This document shows, piece after piece, positions 8,584 to 17,673 of a stretch of DNA of 64,000 bases. A program made the position numbers and the translations under genes. Numbering within the stretch: position 1 is the first letter of the stretch; every line of letters begins with the position of its first letter. This DNA is from JALYGJ01 sp963781705. Lineage in GTDB: Bacteria > Chloroflexota > Limnocylindria > Limnocylindrales > CSP1-4. Location: NCBI GenBank assembly GCA_963781705.1, contig CAWAGP010000001.1, positions 558,001-622,000 on the forward strand, read 5' to 3'. The notes under the pieces were generated by a model. The model ran no database searches. It worked only from the letters and a program-made list of their open reading frames with translations, and was not told where the DNA came from.

Positions 8584-9801
8584 TTAGCGCGGCCGGGTGC
8601 GGTCGGGCACGAGCGTTGGTTCAGGCGGACTCTGAGCCTCGGCCGCAACCGCGTCAGGCAGACTGCCGTGGGCGGCGGCCTCACCGGACGCGAACCAGCC
8701 GCGCAGGCTGCCGCGCCACAGCGCGCGTTCGTGGAACTTGCCGCTCGGGTTGATCCCGTCCATGCCGCCGGCCGTCGCCAGCGCCTCGAATAGCGGCGCG
8801 AGCTGCGACCCATAGACGTGCATGCACGGCTCCGGCCGAACGCCGGGCCAGGAGTAACAGGACACGACCGTACGGCGCTCGCCGGTCGGTACGCCGGCGG
8901 GCAGCTTGTCCCACGCCGGATCATCGGGCGCGAATTCCCACTGGTTCAAGTTGCCCTGTGGAATGCCCTCGACACCGCGAACGATCGGCGGCTCGGCGTC
9001 GAGCAGGTAGGGATCGACCGCGAGGTCGCAGACTACGGCGTGTTTTGGCAGCAGCGCCAGCCAGGCATTGGGAATGATGGGCGTGGAAGGGTCGCGCCGC
9101 GCCGTGGCATCGACGAGCAGGTCGGTCATAAGCAGGCGGGCCTTCAGGTACTCCGGGTCGCCGGTCAGGTTGCGACCGGCGGTCACCACCTCGACGCCCG
9201 GCAGACCGGCACGCGTGTAGGCATCGTTGCGGGCGTCGTCGCCGTACTTGGTGGCAAACTCGACGGCATGCCGGCCGACACGGCCCGCGCCCATGATCAG
9301 CACCTTGACCGTGGAGTGCCGCGGCCCGCCCAGTTCCGACCAGTTCCGCTCGAGCGCGGCGAAGGCTGAAGAGATTCCGTTCCAGGCGACGCTGCGCAGG
9401 TTCTCGACCAGCCGGCGACCGTCGTCGTTGCGGATCAGGTCGAGGCTGATCGCGTCGATGCCCATGTCGTGAAGCATCCGGACGCGGGCCGGGCGAGTGC
9501 CAAAGTGAAGCATCGACACCAGGACGGAGCCGCGGTGCAGGCGGTCGTACTTGCCTTCCGGCGCGCGCAGGACGACGACGATGTCCTGCCGGTAGCAGTC
9601 CTCCTCGTCGGACACGACCAGGTCCGGCGACAGGCTGCTGTAATCGATGTCCGTGTAGCCCATGTCCGAACCGATGCCGCTCTCGACGTGCACCTCCGCG
9701 CCGTTGGCGGACAGCAGGCCGATCAGTGGCGGCAGGAAGTCACGTCGCTCATTCGGTTCCCGATGCATGCGCGGGAAGCCGACGGTCAATTTCCGGCTCA
9801 C
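8584..9801 (-). CDS. Alanine dehydrogenase / PNT-family-like NAD(P)-binding protein
   Basis: 405 residues. The N-terminal part (KLTVGFPRMHREPNERRDFLPP) resembles the substrate-binding AlaDH/PNT N domain. A central Rossmann motif, VLIMGAGRVGRHAVEFATKYG, sits near residues 165-185, followed by a stretch that names a lost catalytic window only weakly. Compared with true alanine dehydrogenases, motifs such as the KVKEPQ-like loop are not obvious (here VVLRAPEGKYDRL), so it is more likely an uncharacterised amino-acid dehydrogenase-like or saccharopine-dehydrogenase-like member. It stands alone, with 116 bases to the upstream cyclase gene on the same strand. Fold assignment is good; substrate is unknown. 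Confidence 0.65.
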   Translation of the reverse strand: MSRKLTVGFPRMHREPNERRDFLPPLIGLLSANGAEVHVESGIGSDMGYTDIDYSSLSPDLVVSDEEDCYRQDIVVVLRAPEGKYDRLHRGSVLVSMLHFGTRPARVRMLHDMGIDAISLDLIRNDDGRRLVENLRSVAWNGISSAFAALERNWSELGGPRHSTVKVLIMGAGRVGRHAVEFATKYGDDARNDAYTRAGLPGVEVVTAGRNLTGDPEYLKARLLMTDLLVDATARRDPSTPIIPNAWLALLPKHAVVCDLAVDPYLLDAEPPIVRGVEGIPQGNLNQWEFAPDDPAWDKLPAGVPTGERRTVVSCYSWPGVRPEPCMHVYGSQLAPLFEALATAGGMDGINPSGKFHERALWRGSLRGWFASGEAAAHGSLPDAVAAEAQSPPEPTLVPDRTRPR

Positions 9802-9917
9802 CGCGCAAGAGTTGCGGCTGCGGCGCTTGTGCGCCTAGGGTCTTCCAGCCCTGATCGCGGCCAATCGGCCCAAAGACGACCAGGCGGGCTGGACGGGTAC
9901 ACGACGCTACGGTGTCC

Positions 9918-10652
9918 TCAGCGCCACTCGATGTTGACGACCTCGATCGGCCCGGATAACCCCTTCAGCGTCGCGCTGCGGAGCCCGGACGTCCGGTGCG
10001 ATTCGCCCACCGTGGCGACGCTCGCGACGATTTCACCGGCGCCGCCGAGTGCCGCGATGCGCGCCGCTTCGTGGACGCCCTTACCGTGGAAGTCGCCGCC
10101 GACCTGCGTCGCGTCGGAGGCATGCAGGCCGATGCGCACCTGGGGCGCGAAGCCCTGTGTCGAGCGATGTTCCGCGAGCCTGCGCTGGATCGCGATCGCC
10201 GCTGCCACCGCGAGGTCGGGCGAGTCGAAGCTGACGAAGAAGCCGTCGCCCGTGGTCGAGATCTCATCGCCGCCCTGGGCCGCGAACACCTCGCGCAGCG
10301 CCGTGTTGTGCCAGCGCAGCATCGTTTCCCAGGCCTCATCTCCGAGCGCCTCGACGAGGTTGGTTGAGCCGACGATGTCGGTGAACATGAAGGTCTTCAG
10401 CACCCGTCGGGCGGGACCTGTCTTGCCGCGCAGCTGCCACGGCAGCAGCTCCGAGACGTCCTCGAGGATGATGGCGGCGGTCGGGCACGCGAATGCGGCG
10501 GCGCGCAACACCTCCTCGTCGACGGTGTCGGGTCCGACAACGTCGCCCTTGCCGTAGTCGCCCGCGAGCCAGTCGAAGGCCGTCGGGGCGAGAGTGATGC
10601 AGTTGCCCGCACCGATGCACTTGTGACGGTCGATGCGCGCCCGGAGGGCCAT
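9918..10652 (-). CDS. Ferredoxin-class III nucleotide cyclase fusion
   Basis: 244 residues from ATG 10652, whose A is shared with the stop of the upstream regulator (TGATG). Residues 1-65 are a small ferredoxin: KCIGAGNC plus ACPTAAI gives C-x5-C...CP, the pattern of 3Fe-4S or single-cluster ferredoxins. Residues about 85-244 form a class III adenylyl/guanylyl cyclase domain: FTDIVGSTNLVEALGD has the first metal aspartate, STTGDGFFVSFDS the second, and VHEAARIAALGGAGEI the catalytic arginine. The adenine-selecting Lys position before TTGDG is Ser and the usual Asn is His, so nucleotide preference is uncertain. The layout suggests a redox- or gas-controlled cyclase (inference). There are no membrane segments. 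Confidence 0.85.
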   Translation of the reverse strand: MALRARIDRHKCIGAGNCITLAPTAFDWLAGDYGKGDVVGPDTVDEEVLRAAAFACPTAAIILEDVSELLPWQLRGKTGPARRVLKTFMFTDIVGSTNLVEALGDEAWETMLRWHNTALREVFAAQGGDEISTTGDGFFVSFDSPDLAVAAAIAIQRRLAEHRSTQGFAPQVRIGLHASDATQVGGDFHGKGVHEAARIAALGGAGEIVASVATVGESHRTSGLRSATLKGLSGPIEVVNIEWR

Positions 10653-13600
10653 CAGCGAGATCCGACCGACGCGAGGCCGCGGAAGGCGAGCGAGGTTGCC
10701 TCGGCACGGCTCGAGGTGCCCAGTCGGGCGAGCAGCCGCGCCAGGCGCTGGGCCACCTCGTCCTCGGGCAGGTCGAGCTCGGTGGCAATCTCGGCATTCG
10801 TGTGACCCTCGGTCAGGAGCTGAAGCAGGCGCCGTTCGGCATCTTCGAGGGCCGGCTGGCCGGGCGTGGCCGACGCTTCGGAAGCCGGCTCGGCCGCTGC
10901 GACCGGGAGGTCCATGGGGCCGGCCAGCTCGACGAGCTGGCGCCCGATTGGTCCGGTGAGCCATCGGACGCGAATGTTCTCGTCGGCCGTGCCCTGCGCG
11001 ATCCTGGCCAGCGTCTGCTGTAGGAAGCCACGGACGAATCCCTGCATCTCGGGCGGCCCCCCAGCGAACACGGCCCGGGCGGCCGGAATCACGATTTCGA
11101 GACTCACATCCTCATGCAACCCTGCCTGGAGAGCCTGAAGGGCAGCTCCCCCGGCCTGCGCGGCACGCTCGGCGTCCCCGTGGGCGAGGGCGACGGTAGC
11201 CAGCGCCGCGTCTGCCTGGGCGCCCCACGGCGCGTGTCCGGGGAGGAGCGGCAGCAGCTCCTTCACCTGTGCGGCCGATCGTTCGACGAGCTCAACGAGC
11301 GCTGCATCGGGTTCGCCTTCCGGCGCGGACGCCGCGACCAGCCGCGCGGCCTCAACGGCCAGGCGCGCCAGTGCCTCGCAGCGACCGGACGCCCGGCCGC
11401 TCTCGGTTGCGATTGCGACGGCCTTTTCCAGGTGGCGGCGCATACCCGTTGCGTCAGCGGCGGCCGCGCGCACCATCCCGCGCCAGGTCTCCAGTTGGTA
11501 CGAGCGCGTCCGCGACGGGGCATTCGACGCCGCGGTGGCCGCCAGATCCAGCCATCGTTCGGCACCCTCGACGTCGCCGAGCTCGATCAGCGTCATCGCC
11601 ACTCCACCGGCGGCGAGAAACTCCGTGCTCCGGTCGCCCTGGAGCTTCGCGCCGCGATGGGCCTCTTCGCCCCGCGAGAGAGCCGAATCGGGCACCACCT
11701 TGGCCCGCGAGTAGACGTGCACGCCGAACAGCATCTGGAGGTCCTGGCGCGCCCGTTCGCTCTCGGTGACGAGCTCCGATAGGCGGCTGGTGACCCGCCG
11801 GATCTCCTCGAGATGGCGCGCCGATGAGGTGAAGTGCATGACCGTCCCATAGCGCGCGTAGGCCATGGCGATGACCGTCGACATGACGCCGGTCCGGTCG
11901 CCGAGCCGCTCGAAGATGCCGAGGGCGCGATCGAGAACCTGGGTCACCTCAGCGAACAGCGGACCGATCGGCGACGCCAGAAGCACCTCCTCGATGTTGG
12001 TACTCGACGCGATCATCGCCATGAGTTCGTTCGCCCGTCCGGCTCGAACCTCGGCGGCAAACCACCCGCGCCCCTTGGCGAAGTCGATCGTACCGACCTC
12101 GCGCAGCGCCGCCGCCAGGCTGTGGTCGTCGCCCAGCTGTTCGGCCAGCTCGATCGCCCGGCGGAAAGCCTCGTCGGCACCGTCGAGGTCGGTCTCGATC
12201 GCGGCGCCGCCGTACGACTCGCCCAGCGGGCTGCGCTGGAGTGCCTGACCGAGCTCGAGCGTCGCCCGCAGCTCCAGGGCCGCGTCGCCGCGCTCGGCCG
12301 CGCGCGTACGGACACGACGGGCAAGCTCAGCGGCCGCGTCTTCGTCGTGGCTCATGCGCAGCGCCGAGGCCCGCCGCAGCTGCACGTCCAGCTCGATGGC
12401 GGGATCGCGCATCGCCTCGGCCAGCGCGGCCAGCTCGGTCAGGCCGTCAAGCCGCTCGCCAGTACGGCGGAGGATGGCGAATGCGTCGTCGCGGGTCGCG
12501 AGCAGGGTGCGCCGATCGGCCGGCGATGACACGACCGGCAGCGCCTGCTCCACCAGGCGGAGCGCCTCCTCGGGAGCGTTGGACGCGAGCGCGGCCGTCG
12601 CTGCATCGATCGAGAAGTGCGCGGCCCGCGCGGTGTCGCCGGCCGCGAGCGCGTGCCGGGCAAGCATCGGCAGACCGGCGGGGGCCGGATCGCCACCTTC
12701 CAGCAGCAGGTCGACGATCGCCGCATGGACCTGTCGCCGCCGGGCGGCCGAGAGCTGGCTCAACGCGAATTGCCGGACCTGCTCATGGGTAAACGTGAAA
12801 TCGGCCGCCTCGCCCTGGGCCTGCGCGATCAGCAGGCCCGCCGACACGGCGGGCGCGAGGTCGTCGGCAAGCTGATCGGCGCCGTCGCCGCTTTCACTGT
12901 CTTTGCCCACCGCGCCGGCGTCACCGACACCAATGCTCGCGCGGATCGCGCGCAGGTCGCGCAGGCTGAAGCTGCGGCCCAAGATGGCGGCGTCGCCGAG
13001 CGCGGCCCGCGTCGCGGCCGGGAGTCGTGCGGCCCTGCGGTCGATGAGTGTCCGAACCGCCGAGGGCACGAGCCGCGCCGCGTTCCGGCCGAGCCGCCAC
13101 TGGCCGTCGACCTGCTGGAGCGTGCCGGCCTCGCGATGCGTCCGAGCCAGCTCCTCGACGATGAAGGGCACGCCCTCACTCTGGACGTGCATCGCGGCCG
13201 CGGAGCTTGCTTCGACAGAGCCTCCAAGGACGCGCTTCAAGAGCTCGGCGGTCTCGACCGTGCTGAAGCGTCCCGGCCGCAGCCTACGGACGAGGCCCAT
13301 GCGCTCCATGTCGGCAACAAAGTTCACCGCTTCGGTGACGGTGGCGAACTCGTCCGGCCGGATCGTCAGGAAGAGGAAGACCGGTCGGTCGGCGTCGCTC
13401 CGAACGACGTAGCGGAGGAGCCGGAGCGTGTCATCGTCGGCCCACTGGATGTCGTCGATGAGCAGCGCGAGCGGGCGCACCTCCGCGAGCGTCGAGATCG
13501 CGACGCCCGCGAGGTCGAACGCCCGCAGGAGCTTGGCATCCGGCGACAGGCTCTCGAGGCCCGGGCTCGTCCCGCCCGAGATGGCCTCGACCACCCGGTT

Positions 13601-13999
13601 TACCGCAGCCTCCGCCGGAGTCCCCGCGACCGTGTCCCGGATCGAACTGGCCGCGAACAGGCTGCGCGCCAGGAGGAACGGCCCGCGGATCTCCTCGTCG
13701 GCGGTGATGGCGATGCACGTGAACCCGCTCGCCGACGCGATCTCCGCCGCGGCGAGCAGCAAGCGCGTCTTGCCGATGCCCGGCTCGCCCTCGAGCGTCA
13801 CCGCCGCGAGATGGCCGGTCGCCTCCTTGATCTCCTGCGCGATGGCGTCGAGTTCGGCGCTCCGCCCGATTACGGCTCCCGTCGCCCGACGCAGCTGCAC
13901 CGCGAGCGAGCACTGCGGCCCGACGAGGGGGTCGAGCGCGCCGCCGTCGGTGGCGCGCAGGGAGGGGCCAGACAGTACGGACTCGACTTCGCCCGGCAT
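10652..13999 (-). CDS. Large ATP-binding LuxR-family (LAL/MalT-like) transcriptional regulator
   Basis: 1115 residues. Near residue 43 the conserved entry VIGRSAELDAI begins an STAND-type ATPase: Walker A GEPGIGKT (71-78) and Walker B LALLIDDIQWADDDT (about 177-191). The centre, about residues 400-1000, is a long helical TPR-like array. The last 65 residues hold a LuxR HTH (RLLQLLTEGHTNAEIATELD...VAQRLARLLARLGTSSRAEA). LAL proteins use nucleotide- and ligand-driven oligomerisation to activate transcription. The stop overlaps the start of the ferredoxin-cyclase, implying coupled expression, and a ferritin-like gene lies upstream on the same strand. The controlled genes and inducer are unknown. 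Confidence 0.88.
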   Translation of the reverse strand: MPGEVESVLSGPSLRATDGGALDPLVGPQCSLAVQLRRATGAVIGRSAELDAIAQEIKEATGHLAAVTLEGEPGIGKTRLLLAAAEIASASGFTCIAITADEEIRGPFLLARSLFAASSIRDTVAGTPAEAAVNRVVEAISGGTSPGLESLSPDAKLLRAFDLAGVAISTLAEVRPLALLIDDIQWADDDTLRLLRYVVRSDADRPVFLFLTIRPDEFATVTEAVNFVADMERMGLVRRLRPGRFSTVETAELLKRVLGGSVEASSAAAMHVQSEGVPFIVEELARTHREAGTLQQVDGQWRLGRNAARLVPSAVRTLIDRRAARLPAATRAALGDAAILGRSFSLRDLRAIRASIGVGDAGAVGKDSESGDGADQLADDLAPAVSAGLLIAQAQGEAADFTFTHEQVRQFALSQLSAARRRQVHAAIVDLLLEGGDPAPAGLPMLARHALAAGDTARAAHFSIDAATAALASNAPEEALRLVEQALPVVSSPADRRTLLATRDDAFAILRRTGERLDGLTELAALAEAMRDPAIELDVQLRRASALRMSHDEDAAAELARRVRTRAAERGDAALELRATLELGQALQRSPLGESYGGAAIETDLDGADEAFRRAIELAEQLGDDHSLAAALREVGTIDFAKGRGWFAAEVRAGRANELMAMIASSTNIEEVLLASPIGPLFAEVTQVLDRALGIFERLGDRTGVMSTVIAMAYARYGTVMHFTSSARHLEEIRRVTSRLSELVTESERARQDLQMLFGVHVYSRAKVVPDSALSRGEEAHRGAKLQGDRSTEFLAAGGVAMTLIELGDVEGAERWLDLAATAASNAPSRTRSYQLETWRGMVRAAAADATGMRRHLEKAVAIATESGRASGRCEALARLAVEAARLVAASAPEGEPDAALVELVERSAAQVKELLPLLPGHAPWGAQADAALATVALAHGDAERAAQAGGAALQALQAGLHEDVSLEIVIPAARAVFAGGPPEMQGFVRGFLQQTLARIAQGTADENIRVRWLTGPIGRQLVELAGPMDLPVAAAEPASEASATPGQPALEDAERRLLQLLTEGHTNAEIATELDLPEDEVAQRLARLLARLGTSSRAEATSLAFRGLASVGSR

Positions 14000-14096
14000 G
14001 GGCCGGATTATGACGGTGCGCGGCCGAAACCGAGATTGCGCGACGTCCGCGGCGGCCTCGATGGCGGCCGACCGGAGACTCTCGGCTGTTGCCGCC

Positions 14097-15434
14097 TCAC
14101 GTCGCGGCCCGCAGCTGGTCGGCGTATTTCTCGAGCGACCGCGCCACTCGTGCCAGCGGTTCCATCAAGGCGGGCGTGCACAGATCGCCGCAGCGGACGG
14201 CGAACGCGGCCGCATCTCGTAGTCGCTCCTCCATCAGAACCCATGCCGCCTCCCGGTGCGGCAGCAGGTAGTCGACCTGATAGAAAAGCTCGAACCCTGG
14301 GCCTGCGGTCACGCCCGGCATGTCCGTGCTGACCGGCAGCGTCGTGACGACGGTTCCGAGCGACCTGATCGCCGTGTACATCAGGCCGACCGAGACATCG
14401 GCCAGGACCGCGAGCTGCTCCGGCGACTCGTCCGTGTGAGCGAAATAGCGCGACAGGAGCTGCAGGAGAACCTCATAGGTGACGTTGAGCAGATCCATGC
14501 AGCGCGTCGTTCCCGGATCGGTGATGAGCGGCACCACGACACCGGTCGCCTGCGGCCGGACGTTGGCCGCCACGACCGACCGGGTGGGCTCGAACATCGG
14601 GTCGCCCCGCTTGATCTCGAGGTATTCGTCGAGGATGCCCAGCAGGCGCCCGAAGTGGGCGTCGCGCCACTCCCCGCGGGCACCCTCACCCTGCTCGACG
14701 ATCGTCCCGATGGCCTGCTGCGCGGAAGCCAGATCGGTCACCGCGATGAGCTCAGACCAGCGGAAATGCTCTTCGGTCGCCTGGGCGTTCGGCGGCCCGA
14801 TGAACAGGCGCTCCGGGCCAAGCCGCTCGGCCAGGTACTCCAGGCCGGCCTGGATGGAACGATAGAGCTGGCTGATCGTGTCGAACTCCTGCAGCTGCGG
14901 GACGATCTCGTCCGGCCCGTCGTGTGACAGGGCGACGGCCTGCTCGATCGCCGCGAACCCCTCGGCATCCTCGACGGCCATCCCGTCCGGCCGCTCGAGG
15001 AAGGCGAAGTGGCGCAGGGCGGCCTCGCCGAACGGCACCAGCTCGATCCGGACCCCGGCCGGGTATGCGTAGGCGGGCATCGGAAAGTTCGGCCGGGCCA
15101 GACGCGGGGCAGCGCCGACGGCCGTCAGCAGGTTCTGGACAAGCGCCAGGTGGAGCATCTCCTGCTCGCTGATCTCCAGCAGCGTCTTGCGCCAACGCTG
15201 AACCGCGGCGAGCGCCTCGGGCGTCAGGCCCTCCTCGATCTTCTGCTTGAGCGAGAACGCCGCGAACAGGTATTGGAGCATCACGAGGTGCTCAAGCTCG
15301 GCGGCCTTGCCCAAGGTGTAGATCAGCGCCTCGCGATGTTCGAGGCCGCCGCTCTGCCCGTCACTCCTTCCGCGGCGGACGGCAAGGACATTGGCCAGCG
15401 GTCCGTGCGGGACCGGCGCGACCTGCTCGTTCAT
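14097..15434 (-). CDS. Ferritin-like protein (iminophenyl-pyruvate dimer synthase-like domain)
   Basis: 445 residues. The N-terminal half is a ferritin-like four-helix region: ELEHLVMLQYLFAAFSLK (about 47-64) and ISEQEMLHLALVQNLLTAVG (about 91-110) carry the Glu and Glu-x-x-His pattern of a diiron or related metal site. APRLARPNFPMPAYAYPAGV is typical of the VioB/RebD-associated ferritin-like family (PF12902-like). The C-terminal half is all-helical and unassigned. Such proteins occur both in indolocarbazole-type biosynthesis and as stand-alone genes of unknown function; no biosynthetic genes are adjacent. It sits between the zinc-finger gene (18 bases upstream) and the LAL regulator. Confidence 0.75.
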   Translation of the reverse strand: MNEQVAPVPHGPLANVLAVRRGRSDGQSGGLEHREALIYTLGKAAELEHLVMLQYLFAAFSLKQKIEEGLTPEALAAVQRWRKTLLEISEQEMLHLALVQNLLTAVGAAPRLARPNFPMPAYAYPAGVRIELVPFGEAALRHFAFLERPDGMAVEDAEGFAAIEQAVALSHDGPDEIVPQLQEFDTISQLYRSIQAGLEYLAERLGPERLFIGPPNAQATEEHFRWSELIAVTDLASAQQAIGTIVEQGEGARGEWRDAHFGRLLGILDEYLEIKRGDPMFEPTRSVVAANVRPQATGVVVPLITDPGTTRCMDLLNVTYEVLLQLLSRYFAHTDESPEQLAVLADVSVGLMYTAIRSLGTVVTTLPVSTDMPGVTAGPGFELFYQVDYLLPHREAAWVLMEERLRDAAAFAVRCGDLCTPALMEPLARVARSLEKYADQLRAAT

Positions 15435-15452
15435 CGGGTACCTCCTGCCGGG

Positions 15453-15746
15453 TCACTCATCGGCGGTCTCGTAGCCTTGCGGGCCTGCGAGGTAGAGGCG
15501 GTCGTCGGGGTAGCACCATTGCCAGTCCTCGTCGGGCTCGACGGTCCTGATCATCGGGTGGCCCGTCTCACGAAAATGGGCCGTCGCATGCCGGTTCGGG
15601 CTCTGATTGCAGCAGCCGGTCCGCCCGCAGGTCAGGCACTGGCGGAGGTGTACCCAGCTGGCGCCGATTTCGATGCACGACGGGCAGAAGTCGAGCGGAG
15701 CGTCCACCTGGACGTCCGAATCGAAGTGCTCACAGAACGGCGCCAC
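15453..15746 (-). CDS. UBP-type zinc-finger protein
   Basis: 97 residues from GTG 15746, preceded at 7 bases by GGAGAAG. A longer open frame upstream (to 15884) is arginine-rich and probably not translated. Cys and His residues are spaced as in the UBP/ZnF-UBP fold: FCEHF, FCPSCIEIG, WVHLRQCLTCGRTGCC, NRHATAHFRETGHP, then EPDEDWQWCY. In eukaryotes this fold binds the ubiquitin C-terminus; bacterial single-domain versions have no settled role. It is 18 bases upstream of the ferritin-like gene and so is probably the first gene of the minus-strand cluster. Confidence 0.85.
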   Translation of the reverse strand: MAPFCEHFDSDVQVDAPLDFCPSCIEIGASWVHLRQCLTCGRTGCCNQSPNRHATAHFRETGHPMIRTVEPDEDWQWCYPDDRLYLAGPQGYETADE

Positions 15747-15988
15747 GTGGCAACTTCTCCGGCGAGTGCACCGTGGGCGAACGGCGCTTGCATGTGCCCG
15801 AGCGGCTTCGACCCTAGCACGGAATGATCGAGACCCACGGTCACTGAGAGCGCATCGTCCATGATCGGGATGACGATCCGTCATGACGCTGTTTGGCCCG
15901 TCACCTACCTTGACTGTGGACTGGTTTGCCCGTCATGACCTAGCCGCCCATCCGGTCGGCCATCCTCGAGCGGGTCCACCGGAAGTCG

Positions 15989-17673
15989 ATGAACACGAAC
16001 CCAGCGAATCGGTATGACGACGAAAGAGCCGCGGCCGCAAGCCCGGATCAGGAGACCCAGCGAGACGAGGTCCGGTGGTTCCTTAACCTGCTGATCGTCG
16101 CGACCGTGACGGGCGGCGCGGTGGATGCCATCGCGGCCATCGCCGTCAACGCTCCCCGGTGGTTCGCAACCGTGATCCTGGCCGCTGTTTTTGCCATATG
16201 GCTGGCGGCCGGACCCCGCCGCGCCGTCGACCGCCAGAGCATCGAGACGGTCATCAGCCAGGTCGCGATCGTGCTCACTGGCGCTTTAGTCGTGATTGTG
16301 CTTGTCCAGCCGTTCCTCGCGCTGGTCCTGGCTCCAGCCACGATGTTGCCGGTCGCGCTCGGCCTGCCCTACCTCGCCGGGCGGTCGCTCCGCCACCTGA
16401 TGGCTTCTGGCTGGGCGGCGACCGTTGTCATCTTGCTCATAAGTCTCCTACCCGACGACGCGGCTGTCCCGGGCGCGGTCGTGACATTCGTGCAGCTGTG
16501 GGCTCTCGCCGTGGTGATCGGGCTCGTCTTCTACCTCCTCTACCGGTCGGCCGAGGGCCTCAAGGCCTCGGGTCGCGAGTTCCGCCGGCTGTTCGAGCTG
16601 TCCTCCGACCTCGCCGAAATCGACCGATCCCACGGTGCTCGGTGAGCTTGTCGCACGGCACCTCGCGGCGGCCACCGGCTTCGACGACTGCGTCATCTAC
16701 GCCATCGCGCCGGGAACCGGGCGGCTGGCCCCCTTCGGATCGCATCCTGTCGAGCGCGCGCTGGAGACGCGATCCCGACTCGCTCGCGACGCGGCCCGTC
16801 CTCGAACGCGTCGCCCGCGATCGAACGCGGATCGTGATCGACGTGTCCGACGAGCAGGCTGACCCGCTCGAACGTGACCGCCTGCGGGCCCTCGGTCGAA
16901 CGGCCATGCTGCTTCTGCCCCTCCTCGCCCAGGAGAGGACAGTCGGCATCGCCGAGCTGACCAGCGCCGCGCCCCACTCGATCGACGTGCGCCGGCTCGC
17001 CCTCGCCCGGACCCTGGCGTTCGAGGCGGCCATGGCGATCGAGAACGGCCGGCTCTACCAGGAGCTCCGCGATCGGTCGCTCCACGATCCGCTGACCGGG
17101 CTCGCGAACCGGAGCCTGATCTACGATCGTGCCGAGCACGCCATCGCCCGATTGGCCCGCAAGGAGGGGGCAGGCATCGCCGTCCTGTTCCTGGACATCG
17201 ACGATTTCAAGACCATCAACGACACGCTCGGTCATGCCCGGGGCGACCGGTTGCTGGCCATCCTCGGGCAGCGGCTGCGGACGGTGGCCCGGGCAGGCGA
17301 TACCGTGGCTCGACTCGGCGGTGACGAGTTCGCGCTGCTCCTCGACGACGTTTCTTCCGCCGACGCGGCACTCGTCGTGGCCGCGCGGGTCATCGATGCC
17401 CTCGCCGAATCGTTCGACCTTGCCGGTCAGCACGTAAGGGCATCGGTCTCGATCGGCGTCGCGTTCCAATCTGCGCAGGGCGCAAGCTTCGACGATCTGC
17501 TCAAGGATGCGGATGCCGCGATGTACGAGGCAAAGGCGGCCGGCAAGGGTCGGACCGCGCTGTCCGCCGGCAGCCGCATCGCTCAAGATCTGGGTCGCGC
17601 GCGCGCAGCTCCGAAGCCCACCGAACATCGGCGGGCGCTCGCACCGACGGTCGTGGCAGCCGATAAGCCATGA
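15989..17673 (+). pseudogene. Membrane-GAF-GGDEF protein broken by two frameshifts
   Basis: The reading frame of one sensor diguanylate cyclase is split over three frames. Frame A (15989-16645) gives about six transmembrane helices and ends FELSSDLAEIDRSHGAR. Frame B (from about 16623) continues as TDPTVLGELVARHLAAATGF, a GAF-like start. Frame C (from about 16770 to 17673) continues DPDSLATRPVLERVARDR and then a GGDEF domain (LHDPLTGLANRSLIYDRAEH, LGGDEFALLLDD). Each junction needs one base skipped, near 16622 and near 16755. The GGDEF site is intact. Either the gene is decaying or the assembly has two single-base errors. A GTG at 16635 could allow expression of only a short GAF fragment. The stop overlaps the next gene (ATGA). 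Confidence 0.75.

Noticed and set aside
12617..14332. A 571-residue open frame antisense to the LAL regulator
   Set aside because: No recognisable fold, and it runs across the intergenic gap into the ferritin-like gene, unlike a real gene.
15747..15884. N-terminal extension of the zinc-finger protein
   Set aside because: The stretch is Arg/Ser-rich, lacks any match to the fold, and a good ribosome site stands before GTG 15746.
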